Assembly: GCF_000344685.1 (NCBI RefSeq)
Contig: NW_006920417.1
Coordinates: 62,001 to 126,000 of the forward strand
DNA: 64,000 nt
From: Gloeophyllum trabeum ATCC 11539
Taxonomy: Eukaryota; Basidiomycota; Agaricomycetes; Gloeophyllales; Gloeophyllaceae
Direction of reading: 5' to 3'
The translations under genes were made by a program, and so were the position numbers. This document shows positions 1 to 12,209 of this stretch, one piece after another. The notes beneath the pieces are model-generated. The model was given only the letters and a program-made list of their open reading frames with translations. It was not told the origin of the DNA and ran no database searches. Numbering within the stretch: the stretch's first letter is position 1; every line of letters begins with the position of its first letter.

Positions 1-190
1 GAACAGCACGATCGGCGGCGAGGAGGGCAAGATCTACCTCGTCACGAGCGACCTCGGGAGCCCGAGCGGCAGCGGGCTCGACTTTATCGACGGGTTTGCG
101 TTCTTGCAGCGCTTTTACTCGGTCTATGATACGACCAACTCGCAAGTCGGGATTGCGAACACGCCGTGGACGGATGCGACTACGAATTAA
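1..190 (+). CDS. Aspartic protease (A1, pepsin-like), C-terminal fragment
   Basis: Only the last 62 codons are in the window, with the reading frame starting at base 2 and the TAA at 188-190. The visible end resembles the C-terminal lobe of fungal secreted pepsin-like proteases: a hydrophobic 'FLQRFYSVYDTTNSQVG' stretch close to the end corresponds to the conserved 'F(L)..YSV(F/Y)D..N..VG(I/F)A' signature. Enzymes of this family are usually secreted and active at acid pH. Neither the two catalytic Asp residues nor the signal peptide is visible, so activity cannot be judged. The assignment rests on a short stretch, but one that is very characteristic of the family. Confidence 0.72.
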   Translation, partial: NSTIGGEEGKIYLVTSDLGSPSGSGLDFIDGFAFLQRFYSVYDTTNSQVGIANTPWTDATTN

Positions 191-583
191 CTTCGGATAG
201 AGAGAGGGGCGTCGAATTGTACTAGTTATTCCTGGACTTGCTATACTATGAAATCTTTGAGTTACGAGACGTTGCTTGCTCCCTGTGAGCCCTACGTGCA
301 TCTCTCGGAAGGCCGGACTGCCGTCCGTAACCCTCGAACAAATATAATCCCGACATCTTTGAGTGTTCTATCTACCACGTGCGGTGCCTCCTGACTCCTG
401 CGCAAATCGTGCGGCTTATCATCGGAACCGCGCTGAGGCCCTGTGTGGCGCTAGCTCAGAGCCTGTCATTTGTAGTGCTTTGTCAGAGTATATGCTACAT
501 GTGCATATTTAAATAGGACGAGGGACCAGCGAGTGCAAGGGTCAACGTTCCGCACCTCCTCGATCCCGCCAGCACCAGTGAAC
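191..583. other. Intergenic: protease terminator side and AKR promoter
   Basis: No coding frame is supported here. It holds the 3' flank of the protease and the promoter of the aldo/keto reductase, including the TATA-like sequence listed separately. Confidence 0.6.
506..515 (+). promoter_or_regulatory. TATA-like box upstream of the aldo/keto reductase
   Basis: TATTTAAATA lies 69 bases upstream of the ATG at 584, a plausible TATA position for a gene with a short leader. This is a sequence match only. Confidence 0.4.
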
Positions 584-1903
584 ATGAATTTTGAAGGAAC
601 CAAGGTCGAGTACCGCCAGCTGGGCAAGTCGGGGTTGCAGGTGTCCGTGCCCATTGTCAGTAACGCCGTTCGGCGAGGTAGCATGTATCTTCGACTGAAT
701 TATGGTCCTATAGCTGGGCGCGATGAGTTTCGGATCGGACAAGTGGGCTGTGAGTGAATGTGTGTTGCAATCAGGGTGGTCTCGGATGACTTAGGGATTG
801 CTTAGCCTTGGGTTATCAACGAGGACCAGGCCATGCCTCTCCTGAAGGCTGCGTGGGATCGCGGTGTGACGACCATCGACACGGCGAACGTGTATTCCAA
901 CGGCGAGTCGGAGCGGATCGTCGGGCGGTTCATCAAAAAGGTGCGCGGTCCCCGAATTACCCATCGGCCAGCCACCTTACATGCTTCGCACCCCAGTACA
1001 ACATCCCGCGCGACCAGCTCATCATCGCGACGAAATGCTTCGGCTTGGTCGCCGCGGAGCCCGGGATCCGCACGTCCGTCACGCCGGGGCTGGACAAGCT
1101 CAAGGAGTACGTGAACCAATCCGGCCTGTCGCGCGCGGCGATCTTCAACGCGGTCAACGCGTCGCTCGAGCGCCTGCAGACGCCGTACATCGACCTGCTG
1201 CAGATCCACCGCTTCGACGCGAAGACGCCCGTGGAGGAGACGATGAAAGCGCTGCACGATCTGGTGGAGAGCGGCAAGGTGCGGTATATCGGCGCGAGCT
1301 CGATGCGCTGCTGGCAGTTTGCGTTGATGAACGAGGTCGCGGAGAAGAGGGGCTGGACGAAGTTTGTGAGCATGCAGGACGAGTATTCGTTGCTGTACCG
1401 TGAGGAGGTACGTGCGGTGCTTGGGGCGTCTTGAAGACCGGTGCTGAGGGGGGCGCGTGCCAGGAACGCGAGATGCACCAGTACTGCAACTTCCACGGCA
1501 TCGGGATCATCCCCTGGGCGCCGCTCGCGGCTGGGAGCCTCGCGCGCCCGCCGGGGACGTCGACGACGCGGGCGGACGCGTCGAAGGGCACGCCGTTTGA
1601 GAACAAGCTGCGCGCCTCCGACGAGGTGATCGTGAAGCGCGTGCAGGAGCTCGCGGAGAAGAAGGGCGTGCCGATGGGGCAGATCGCGCTGGCGTGGGTG
1701 CAGACCAAGGTCGCGAGCCCGATCGTCGGGTGCAGCTCGGTGAAGCGCCTGGACGAGGCGATCGTGCGCGGCGTCGAGCTGTCGGGCGACGAGATAAAGT
1801 ACCTGGAAGAGCCGTACGTGCCCCGTATCGTTTTGCCTATCGCTGTGCACTGATAGCTATCAATTGCAGATACGAACCCAGGCCGATTCGCGGTCATGCA
1901 TAG
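584..1903 (+). CDS. Aldo/keto reductase (345 aa, six exons)
   Basis: Exons 584-655, 714-749, 806-940, 997-1407, 1464-1813 and 1870-1903 join to one frame of 345 codons plus TAG, with five introns of 55-58 nt. The protein is a complete TIM-barrel NAD(P)H-dependent reductase of the AKR superfamily, in the group that includes Kv-beta-like and yeast aryl-alcohol dehydrogenase-like members. The catalytic tetrad can be placed: Asp61 and Tyr65 in 'DTANVYSNGESE', Lys94 in 'IIATKCFG' and His152 in 'DLLQIHRFD'. The C-terminal barrel end 'PWAPLAAG ... GCSS' is intact. The last splice at 1814 (GTACGT) gives the usual 'LEEPYEPRPI.GH' ending, whereas reading straight through gives an atypical tail, so I chose the spliced end. 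Fungal relatives reduce aldehydes and quinones in stress or lignin-derived aromatic metabolism. The specific substrate is unknown. Confidence 0.9.
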
Positions 1904-2105
1904 ATAGACGGGTGCTGGAGGCACGGTTGGTCGAAGTAAAAGCAGCTCCGAGTCTGTATCATTACCGTTGTAGTTGACGAGCAATGCATTCGATGCGAGC
2001 AGAGACGTCGCGGCGAAACGCAAAGGCAGAGGATTCTCGGATGCTCGGCGCGGGCGCACGTGGCTCATTATCTCGCCTGGAACGCGTGCCGCCGTACGTG
2101 CGGGG

Positions 2106-2160
2106 TATATAGCCTCGGACGGCGCAGCCCCCTCTTTCTTTCTTTCTTTCTCTTTCCCTC
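2106..2160 (+). promoter_or_regulatory. TATA box and pyrimidine tract of the URC1-like gene
   Basis: TATATA at 2106-2111 is followed by a CT-rich tract at 2131-2160, ending 28 bases before the ATG at 2188. A TATA box followed by a CT tract at the transcription start is a common arrangement in filamentous fungi. Confidence 0.5.
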
Positions 2161-2187
2161 CAACTGCTTGCGGCGGAGCCTTGGACC

Positions 2188-4485
2188 ATGTCTTCCAGCG
2201 CTGTGTCGGACGCCGTTCTCACCCAAATCCTGAGCCAGCTGCAGGCCCTCCAGGCCTCGCAGCAGACGCTCCAAGCTAAAGTAAGCGGACCCACGAACGT
2301 TGCCTGTCTCGCGCTCGTATTGACGAGTATTTATGACTAGCTTGATTCGTTGACTACTCCAGCGTCCCCGCCGCTGGCCCCTACAAATGGGGTGCCGATC
2401 CCAGGCCGTGGTGTTGATTCACCCTCGATGCACCCCGCTTCGCCGTCTCAGCCAGTCCCGGTGCACTCGCCTTTGTCTACCTCCGCGTCAAGCATGGGCT
2501 TGAGTCCTGCGGCCGATAAGCCTGTCTCCGATAAGGAACGCGAGAGAGCACTGTACCCTGCTCGGGTCATCTTGACCAGTAAGTTTGTCGCCCGTCTCAC
2601 AAGACTTGTCCCCTGCACTGGGGGGTTCATTAGTGAGCGTTCGCGCTGGGCAGTTCACTTCACCTGTCTTGAGGTTGTCTGTCACTGGGCATACATATAC
2701 ATTGTCTCACTTGTCCTGGGAGTGACGAGTCTCCTCGCATATTCCGGATCTGAGCTGCAAATGTTCGCGAAGCCTTAGTCTTTGGCCTGCACCCTGAGCC
2801 CCAGTGATACGCTGCATATATCAATGAGCATGAGATGTCGTCCATCAAATAAAGGCACCTCAAGGACGCCTATGCAGGAGGCCGAATGTCCCGATGACGG
2901 TGCCTTCGGGGCGTCCTTCAGTGTGCCCACCAATTCTTCCAACCCCATTGTTTTTTTAATCGTGTCGCTGACCTCTTCTCCAGCCTATCCCGATCAATAT
3001 GGCATCAAGCCCTATACCATGAATTGGGGCGCATCCGACCCCAGAGTCCGCGGGCCCGTCATCTGCTCGCGCCTCCCCTCCTCAATCAAGCAGCGCAACG
3101 CCATCGGCGCCCACTCAGGCTCCTACTCCATCTACCGCGCCCTGGCAATCGCCATGGGCACCCTCTCCCCCACGCACAAGCCTGACTACTCCAAGACGGA
3201 GCCGCCCGTGCCCATCCCGCCCCAGCCCGCCTGGTCCGACCCGAGCAAGATCGTCTCCTTCGACCCGTGGGGACACCTCGTGCCGCAGGTGTTCAAGCAC
3301 GAGTTGGAGGAGCTGGGCCTGGATGTCAAGCCGAGCATCGCGGTCACGCGTGCGCACATGAAGCTCAGCGAGGTCGACGAGACCACGCGCAAGGGCGAGC
3401 TGGAGATTGACGGGAAGATCCTGCTGAAGAGCCGGCCGCTAAGGAACGCGGACGGGAGCGAGAGCGACGCGGACCCCGGCGTGGAGATCAACGTGAGCAA
3501 GGCGGCGGTGGAGCCGGTGTGGTATTTGCCTGGCGTGGCGGACCGGTTTGGGATGTAGGTTTCTGTTTCCATGAATGCTGCATCGCGCTGAACATGGGTA
3601 TATTACAGTTCGGAGAGCTTGCTCCGTCGGGCTCTGTTTGAGGATACCGGGGGAATGTACCCCGAGCTCGTGACGCGGCCTGACATCAAGGTGTTTTTGC
3701 CGCCCATCGGAGGGCTGACTGTGTACATCTGTAAGTTAACTGGTTTTCTACAATCGAGTCTCGACTAGAAGATGGTCTTCGCAGTTGGTCCGCCCGCTTA
3801 CTTGACCGACGAGTCGAAGGAGCTCACCCTGCGTGTCCACGATGAATGTAACGGTTCTGACGTCTTCGGCTCCGACATCTGTACCTGTAAGCCATACCTG
3901 ATCTACGCCATCGAAGAATGTGTGCGGTGCGCCCAGCGCGGAGGCGTCGGTGTGGTAGTTTACTTCCGCAAGGAAGGCCGTGCGCTCGGCGAGGTTACTA
4001 AGTGCGTCAAGTCTATTTGTTCAATTTAACCACCCTAAGCACGCGCGATGTCAATAGGTATCTAGTGTATAACTTGCGCAAGCGTGGCGGTGACTCCGCC
4101 GACAAGTACTTCAAGTCGACTGAGATGATCGCTGGTGTCAAGGATATGCGATTCCAGGCGCTCATGCCCGATGTTCTGCACTGGCTCGGGATTAAGAAGA
4201 TCCATAACATGGTCTCCATGAGTGACATGTGCGTGACATATGTACTGACCGTGATTAGCTAGTCAAACTGATTCGTATGTGTCTCGCAGGAAATACAACG
4301 CCATTGTACAATCTGGCATTCCCATTCTGAAACGCTACGATATACCCGAGCACCTCATCCCTCCCGATTCGCGGGTCGAGATTGACGCGAAGATCGCGGC
4401 TGGCTACTTCTCCAGCAGCAAGCATATCACGGAGGCGGATTTGGCGAAGACTGTTGGCAGGGCCTGGGAAGAGACAGAACATTGA
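2188..4485 (+). CDS. URC1: GTP cyclohydrolase II-like protein, uracil-catabolism type (URC1/urg1-like)
   Basis: Exons 2188-2280, 2341-2578, 2984-3554, 3609-3730, 3785-4001, 4058-4228 and 4290-4485 give 535 aa. The N-terminal half matches the extra domain found in fungal Urc1/Urg1 proteins ('NWGASDPRVRGPVICS', 'RNAIGAHSGSYSIYRALA'). The C-terminal half is the GTP cyclohydrolase II fold, with the zinc-cysteine cluster in 'HDECNGSDVFGSDICTC' and the loop 'YFRKEGRALGEVTKYL'. The first ~80 residues are a short coiled or low-complexity region rich in Ser/Pro. In yeasts with the URC pathway this enzyme is needed to use uracil as a nitrogen source; a role in riboflavin synthesis (RIB1) is less likely because that enzyme lacks the N-terminal domain. 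Intron 2 (2579-2983, 405 nt) is far longer than the others. The gene converges on Dicer with 194 bases between stop codons. Confidence 0.88.
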
Positions 4486-4679
4486 TTCATTCAATTCGTA
4501 TGCGGTGGCAGCGGACGCAGGGTTGAGCAACGAGTATAGCAATGTACAACAGCATGCAAGCATCGAGTCGATGTAGAATACAGGTCAAAGCGTAATCCAT
4601 CCATAGTCCGTGTATGTAAACCATAATCCAAGAAATTGGGCATTTAGTTGTTGCGTGTTTCAAAGCATTCCGAGCATTG

Positions 4680-7600
4680 TTAGAGAGGGAAAGTGTCCGC
4701 TGTGGCCCACCAGGGGTCGTTCTCATCCATGTCCTCTTCTTCCTCTTCGTCAATGCGAGCCTCCTCTTCCTCCTGCAATTGTAGGGCCCTGATAGCCTTC
4801 TCTGCTGCAGTAAACTTCACTTCATCTTGGCTGGCGCGTCCGCGGTGATTCTCGGTGACTCTAGCGACCTCCTTCTGGTCCGCTTCCACGACGCAGGTGA
4901 CAGACCCCTTCTCCTTCACGAACTTGTACTCGATCGCGATTTGTCTCTTTGCAGCCCAGTTGGCCAGTCTAGACACCGGGTGCATGACGTCCATGTCTGC
5001 CTCAACGATGCGACGCAGAATGGGGAGCAGGCCTAGCCGTTCTAGCACTTGGCGAACGACGTCGAAATCTCCACGCGAGTCTAAAAACACAGCTCCCAGA
5101 ACACTTTCGATGATATCACTGAAGAACTTTGCAGCCTGCAGACGCGTGAGAGCGGCCCAGGGATACACACTGCCTGTCTCCAGAGCTTCCTCGATCTCCG
5201 CTCTATTCTTCTGAAAGCGCCCGAAGGTGATATCGAGGTCTTCCAGAACACGCATACTGGAGTGCAGTAGGCATTGCCAGAGGTATATGTGTTGTTCGTC
5301 CGCGTCAAGAGTCACAGCACCGTGCTTGCCTACCCTGGGCATTTGTGCGTCAACATCACGCGACGAACGCAGGCAAACGAAGGCCAGTATGTGAGAGTTG
5401 ACAATCGCAGTCTTTCGCAAGTGGATGTGACCGGGCTTGTACTCCTTGCCCGGGGCGTGGTACAAGAAGTCGGTGACCACCATGTCCAGCACAGCATCTC
5501 CCAAGAACTCCATGCGATCATAGGATCGACACCCAAGGTCCGTGTGGTAACTGGGATGGGTAAGAGCTTCGACAATGAAGTGTTTCTTCGTGAATCTGTA
5601 CCCTATGATATCCTCCACAACTGAGATTGGCGTAGGGATCTCCGGAAGTCCTTCGGTGCGGGAGTATATGGTTTCGACACGAGTAGGCAGTCGTCGCCAT
5701 TTCAGGCCCAGGCCGAAGAACCGAGTGCATTCCATTGCTTGCTCGAAGCTTCCGTGCAAGTAGGCAGCGCCGATGAGGGACTCGACTACGTCTGCCAGGA
5801 CCTTGGTAGATAACTCCTGCTTCGTCTTGGAGGACTCCTTGTCCGAATTACCGTCTACTTTGTCCACCACGACGGGTTCTTCATACGTTGGGCTCCAGCG
5901 CCTGGGTACAAAACGATCCCGGATTATCCAGCGATAGAGGCGATGCGACACAGCTGCTTTCGCAAGATTGGCGTTTGACACTGCATGGTCCTTCCTCTTG
6001 GCTAAATAACCCTCATGCCACAGAGGAAACTCCGCCAGGAGATGTATGCTCGTGAGGAATTTCAGTACTGTGTCGCCCAGCGTTTCCATTCTCTGATAGT
6101 TCGTCTTCTCTTGCGAGACGGGTGCAGTGATGGCAGTACTTAGATATTCCAAAGGGGCCGTCGAGACTGGACAGGACTCGGTAAACAAATCATCTTTCAG
6201 GGACACAACTGTCATCTTCAGGGATAGATGCCGTAGTATGGCAGGGATGAATTTGGCATATTGAACCTCGATTTTGGAGATGAGATCTACTAGGACGTAC
6301 GCAGGGTCCAGCAGGACTGTCCTATCATCGGCTAGTGCTTCCACCTGAGGATCACGAGGGACGAGGAAGTTGACCCGTCGAGGAAGCCGTCGAACTAGCA
6401 ACAGTGGATGCCCAACGGCGTAAGGTGACACGCCATATTTCTCGTCGAACGCTTCCACTTGCTCCGAGGAGAAATCATCACTCTTCCAGGCCATGAATTG
6501 ATAAGGTTTACCAGGCCATCCGCCATCTCGGATAATTGTCACATCGTTTGGGAACGAGTGATGTTCACCAAAGACTTTGCCATTGATGCTAAACTTGTCA
6601 TGCGGTTTTGACGGGTGCCCAGACTGTGTGTTGATGGTTTTAGCCCATTCCCTTCGCTCCTCCCAGAGAGTATGATCGGCTTCGGCGATGGGAAAGAACA
6701 TATACGCGAAGTTAACTTGGTCCCATGTCATACGGTGCCCGTAGAGAGGCCATAACAACTGGCGAGTGTATCCCCGGCCTTGCTCAATTTCAGCCTCCCA
6801 CTGAACGACCGGGCCAAGGTCGCGAATTTGGACGACCAGCTTTCCCCGCTCAGCAGTGTACAGAGTCGGTAGGTCCTCGGGTTTGAGATTGGGGATGCGT
6901 ACCCGCGACAACATGCGAAGGGGAGGTAGCCCCTCGACTGCCACTTCAGTCGCGAACCACAAGCCGACAGCTTTCTTGGAAGGTATCCACGGGTTTATTT
7001 GGGCAGTGACGTGCGTTGTGCCAGCTCTCCCCTCCACGTCTTTCAGGAGGGTTTGAACATCCTCGTCCTGAGGATTTACGGCGCTAGTCAGGGGTAACAG
7101 GTGCTCGTTGAGCAAACCTGCCTCGTAAAGTGTGATGTACGCAAAATACGCGGCATGCCGCCTGGCAGACATCTTGCTGGGGTACTTGCGAGGTACAGTA
7201 TGCACACGAAGATCGGCATCTACGTAGCGAGGGAGCGTCACCGTAGCGCCGAAGGGTCCAGGATATGGGAGTCCTTGATGCCGGGGGTCATTCGCGTGCC
7301 AGCCCTCAGGGAAATCGGGAGGATCTATATCATACAGCGGCGCATTGTGACCATAAGCAGCTCCAGGTAGAATGGAACAGAAATGTGCCAGATGTCCAAT
7401 GGCAGAATGAAGCGTCACAACGGCTCTGATAGACAAGACGTTAGATAATCAAGCATACAAATCCGTGATTGAAGAATTACCCAGTGCTCGGGATGCTGTA
7501 AAGTAGTTCCTCGTCGTCTTCATCCATTTCGTCGGTCTCGTCAACCATCTTTATGACCTGTCTATTAGGATCATTATAGAGGGCCACCATTTGCTTCTCC

Positions 7601-9344
7601 AGCCCTTCCCACTGTAGGACTTGCTTCCGAAAGACATTGTCGTCGCTAAACATCAGTATGAAGCTGCTCCTCTCCCTTCTGGCCCTGCCCCTGCTTTGTG
7701 CCCAGCTCGCCATATTCTGAGGTGGATCCCATCGGATAACGTTTCCGCACGCCTGTATATCGATGCCCTCCTCGGCTACCGCAGTAGCGACGATGAGATT
7801 CTTCTCCTTGATACGGAAGTCTCGCAACGTCTCGGACGGCGTCTGCTTGATGAGCGTCCGAGTTATATCCAGGAAGGAATGTCGATGAGAACTGTCGGAA
7901 TTGCCGATCAACGAGCCGACTTGGAAGACATCACGAGTACGAGGGTGGCGACTCAGGACTTCGGCGAGCGCAAGTACGGCATCACGACGGGTCACAAAGA
8001 TCAAACCACTGTATTCTTCGTTGCAGGCCTCCTTCTCTGCTTTTTCCTGTTCCAAGCATTCGATAAGCCTGTCGACTTTGTTCGAAGTACCTTCGACAAT
8101 ATCTTTCGGCAACGACGATGTGGGCGTTATCTTGACTTGAGCAAGCTTTTCCATCAAATATTTCTTCTCCCTATTCTGCCAGGCGCTGTATAAGTTGTGG
8201 TAAGGATTGGAGGCGGTTCTGGCTTGCTCTAACACGGTCTCGATATACCAATCCCCTGCCCAAGGGCCGACGTCGGCGCATATTTCGACCGCAGTCCTGT
8301 GAAGGTCGCGGAGACCCTTATGGGTATACGTGCCCTCCTTGCTTAGCCACTTCGACAGTTTCTGATCCACGCGCGTTCGTTCCGGACCCGGAGGCAGATT
8401 GGCAAGCTGCTTTCGCAAGTTCTGTATCGCGGGATCGTCCTCGATATTCATCTTGTCCAGGACTACTTGCAACGCCAAGATATTCACGGATGGCGAGTAC
8501 GGGGCATTGTGGTACATCTTGTGCTTGAATACAGGTCGATGGACGTACGAGCTCAACTCGTTCCGATTCTTCTGAGGTGCGCGGATGGCACAATCCAAAT
8601 TAGCTTCAATTACTCTGCAAATCACTGTCAGCCGTGATTCCATTCAGGTCATTTGGTTACGCACCTAAATGCTTGCTCTACATGACCACCGTAGATCGGA
8701 CTAGCCGTTAGTCCCAGGATCATCGGCCGCATGCTGGCAGGGTTGCCATTCCCGTCAACGATTCCCGCTCCAGACCCCATCCCATGTGGACGACGTGGCA
8801 GAGCGAAGTAAAATTCCTTCATAATCCGATTGTACGGATGGTTATCGACTGCATGGTGTGCCTCATCGAAGACGATCAATCCGATGTCCTTCCCAAGGTT
8901 TATATAACCGTGACGAAGGGCATCGAGAAGGACCTGAGGTGTGGACACCATGACTCGATGTGTATCCAGGACTCGGCGCCACAGCGCAGGATCCTTCCAT
9001 TGATCCGGCTCCAGCGAACCTGAGATGATCCCTACAGACACGGGCAGGGCTTTGTCGATAACGTCGCGCTGCTGCTCGCAAAGCGCAACGGTTGGGGCGA
9101 TGAACCACGATACCTAGACTATGGTCAACACAACGAGACCGCATGTAGTGTGCATAATTTCTACCTTGCGAGGCTCTCGATCGGCTTCCAGTTTCATTCT
9201 CAAGATTGCTATATGCGTCTTGCCAGATCCGGTGTCCAGAGCGATGATGATGTTCTTTCGTAGACTCTCGTCGAGCATCTCCTGTTGATACCCTCGGGTG
9301 GCCGGGAGAGCAGCATTTCGGACGCTGCCACTGAGTTCAGACAT
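4680..9344 (-). CDS. DCL: Dicer-like ribonuclease III (1502 aa)
   Basis: Exons (minus) 9344-9165, 9113-8665, 8614-7481 and 7425-4680 join in frame. Domain order is the Dicer order. First comes a DExD/H helicase with Walker A 'DTGSGKT' (residues 37-43), 'FDEAHH' (Asp143-Glu144-Ala145-His146), 'LTASP' and a helicase-C motif 'QSRGRARRE'. Then come a Dicer-dimerisation-like domain at the start of the last exon, a divergent PAZ-like region, RNase IIIa ('RMETLGDTVLKF' and 'LADVVESLIGAAYL') and RNase IIIb ('DRMEFLGDAVLDM' and 'FSDIIESVLGAVFL'), each with the full acidic set. A dsRNA-binding domain and an acidic tail end the protein. It should cut double-stranded RNA to small RNAs in quelling or transposon silencing. 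The ATG at 9344 is the first in frame; a spliced exon further upstream (a splice-like pair lies near 9485-9530) is possible. The final exon of 2746 nt carries both RNase III domains without an intron. Confidence 0.93.
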
Positions 9345-10580
9345 TACACTTGCAGATGGTAAGATGTGATTCAAAGGATCTATCAGTGAATGTTAGTCAC
9401 AGAGTTTCGGGAATTCTCCAAACCGGTGATCGCTGCAATCACAGTCTGACTAGAGAATTTCCGATAGGAGAGGGCTACTATGGGACGACGCCTGCAAATA
9501 ATGGAGCCTAAATGTATCCTACTCACCTCGCGGGCGTTTGAGCTCTACTAGGACTGCTTGATATCTGGAGAGAGAGAGGGAGAAAGGCTGGAGAGAGATT
9601 CAAGCCTCTCCTGAGTACCCTGCACGAGATTTTCCGGTAGACGCCACTCCCGTAGAATGCCACTATTGCAGAGCTGGGGTATTGTTTTACCTTGTCACTG
9701 CTGGGAGCCTTGTCTCCGTAGACACGACGCAAAAGCCTAGCAAGTCGATCCAATCGGCCCACCAGAATTTTCCGTCGGGAAAAAGGTCACAGTAGGTAGA
9801 CAAAGACAACGAAGCTGTGCGATGCCTCGAAGATATGGTTATTAATATGGGACACACCTGAAGAGGGTCTCTTCCCGGAGGTCCCAATGAGGAGACTCCG
9901 AGTCGGTGTCTAAGAGCACATGTGGGAATCACAGCCACTTGCCACAAACAAGTGCAATCCTTAATATATCGAATCCGGTCCTTTTGTCTTTTCAAATCTG
10001 GTCTCACATGTACAACGACGACGATCATCTTATACCACTGGCCTCCGCTGGTCAATCAGTACGGAACTTTGGCGGTATCGCAATCTCTGACTACTTCCAC
10101 TGCCATTGCGTCTTCGTTTAACGCGTGAGTCTGCATTTTTTTTGCCTTGTTCGCCCGACTCCATCTATGATGTCTGATTTAATGAGTACGACTGCCTCGT
10201 GAGACAGGCAGGAATGACGAGTTTCTTTTCGCTGAGATGCTTCACTTCTACTTCTATTCGTCCCTTTCTGTTTCTTAACACTGACTGGCTTCTCCGTAGT
10301 ATCTCAGTATGCTCTCGACTTAACAGCAGTGGTGACCTCCCCCCCTTCAGATCTTATTACTTGCTGTACCTAGCGAGTCGATATACCCGGGTCCGTGAAT
10401 ACAATATGTACATAACGTCTCATTTTTTATTGATGTTGCGAAGCATTTTCGATGCATAAATGCATATCAGTAGGCGCAGTCCCCGACATCGATGAGAAAT
10501 GCACTCCGAATCAGTTGTAAATCATGGCGAATGATGGCATCGTGATTTGATAGTAATACAACAATAATGGTCTACAGCGC
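9345..10580. other. Intergenic between Dicer and a GST gene
   Basis: No convincing coding exon. On the minus strand a GT-AG pair (about 9530 to 9485) upstream of the Dicer ATG could be a 5'UTR intron. Open frames on both strands lack composition or motif support. Confidence 0.45.
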
Positions 10581-11386
10581 TCATGCGTCAGGAGTCGTGT
10601 ACTTGTCCAATGCCGCCAAGTATTTCCCCCAGAAGCCGCTATCCCATGTCAAGATATTCTGATAGTCAGCAGAGCTTGCTCCCCTAACCTGCCTCACCCA
10701 CAGAACCCACGCAGCGATGCTCAAGTCAGCATAGGACGCCTTGTCCCCCATCACATACAGCCCTCCGCTCTTCTGGATCCACCCGGCGACGGTGCTGAAG
10801 CCGGCCTGAGTCTTCTTCCAGTGCTCGTCTCGAACAGCGCCCAAAGGCGAAAACTCCTCCAGCTTCTTCCCGTACGTTGCCTCTCTCGTCTGCCTAAAAT
10901 AGACAGCACTCCTCTCGTTCAGGATGAACCCACTCTCCTGCAACAAGGGCGCGAAAAGGTTTCCCAATGCTGCAGTCGTGAAGGCCTCCTGGAAGGCGAT
11001 CTGCAAGGTGAGAGTGCCTGCCGAGAAGAGCGTGGGTGTCGAGGGGTAAGTGGCATCTAGGTATTCGGCGATATTTTGCGAGTCAGAGATCGCCTTCTTA
11101 GTCTTTGGGTCATAGATGGCCGGAAGAGTGTAGCTGGGACTGCCGTCGCCCTTTACGCCAGTCGGTGCAGCGCCGATCTCCTTGGAGAGAGCCTCGATGT
11201 CAGGGTACTCAACCCAGACGGTCTTGTACGGGATACCCTTGAAGTTGAGCGCCAACCTGGGGTTTATTCTGGTTGGCCCCGGTCTGTAGAAGTATTGCGG
11301 TAAGCTCACCTCGTTTTCCAAGTGTTGGGCGACCAACTGATGCCCTTGATAGAGGGGATGTCGTAGAAAGTAATGACGTCCGACAT
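10581..11386 (-). CDS. Glutathione S-transferase, fungal etherase-like class, copy 1
   Basis: Exons (minus) 11386-11310 and 11256-10581 give 250 aa. The N-terminal thioredoxin fold shows 'TFYDIPS', 'SWSPNTWKTR' and 'KGIPYKTVWVEYPDIE', followed by 'YTLPAIYDP' and 'IAEYLDATYPS'. The all-helical C domain ends with 'YADLSIAAWVLW'. The Ser/Pro-Asn-Trp arrangement near the N-terminus is the pattern of basidiomycete etherase-related GSTs, which resemble bacterial LigE/LigF beta-etherases. These enzymes act on aromatic or small xenobiotic molecules with glutathione. Two further copies lie at 16663-17441 and 17545-18357 with the single intron at the same codon, so the three are paralogues from local duplication. 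Class and substrate are inferred. Confidence 0.88.
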
Positions 11387-12209
11387 GGTTGGAGGGGGAT
11401 GATTTACTGATTCGTGAGGGCGCGGGCTGGTTTGCAAGACCTATACTTTGGCCCTGTGGTATATAAGCTCAGGTGGGCTCACCGGACCGGGTATGCTGAA
11501 CAATCGCCTTTCCGTCCTTGCCAGCCAGCGCAGATGATGTCGCGGGGAAGCAGTATTCGTAATCTTTCACCCTAGCGATAGCTCCCCAGGATTGCTCGCC
11601 ATCGGAGTAGCGGGTATTTCGAATCGTATTCCCAAGAGGACTCTATTCGGACAACTGTCTATGAGCCTGAAATAGCCCACGTCCGAATATACCTTGGTTG
11701 TTTCGCAACCTCGTCGTGCATCTTTTGGGGCTTACAGATCTACCCGATTATACGCTATGGAAGGTAAGCCTAGCGTAGCCAGCCCAGCCTTGGCACCGTA
11801 GCTCCTGGAATTTCAGCTATCCGTCACGTCTGTGCTGGATTTTCGAAAGTAATACTCGAAGAATCAAATATACGTAGCTCATTCTCTCTCGTCCCATCCG
11901 ACTCCCAGGGCACGTGCTGGCAGCGGCAGTCTGTCATCCTAGCAGGTGCGAAGGAACATGATCAGCAGACCTTATCCAGGGTCCAGAGAGAAAATGGTCA
12001 ACCGTGAACCCGGACTGGCTTCCATGTCACGATCGTCCTTGAACAGAACTAATTGGTCCGAGAAGTATCCGTGATTCCACATTACCCATATAAACACATA
12101 GTCTACACACGGACCCATACGAAGAACTAACTGTAAGCGGTCTCATGAATCAATGTACCCGAGCAACTTCGATGAGACGGTATACCTAACAATTGCCCAT
12201 TATCGCGAG
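11387..12209. other. Intergenic between GST copy 1 and the Kv-like channel
   Basis: No supported coding frame. It holds the GST promoter, including a TATATAAG at 11460-11467 that reads as CTTATATA on the minus strand, and the 3' side of the channel gene. Confidence 0.5.

Noticed and set aside
957..2068. Long minus-strand open frames opposite the aldo/keto reductase
   Set aside because: They are antisense shadows caused by GC-rich third positions of the real gene; Arg/Ser-rich with no motif.
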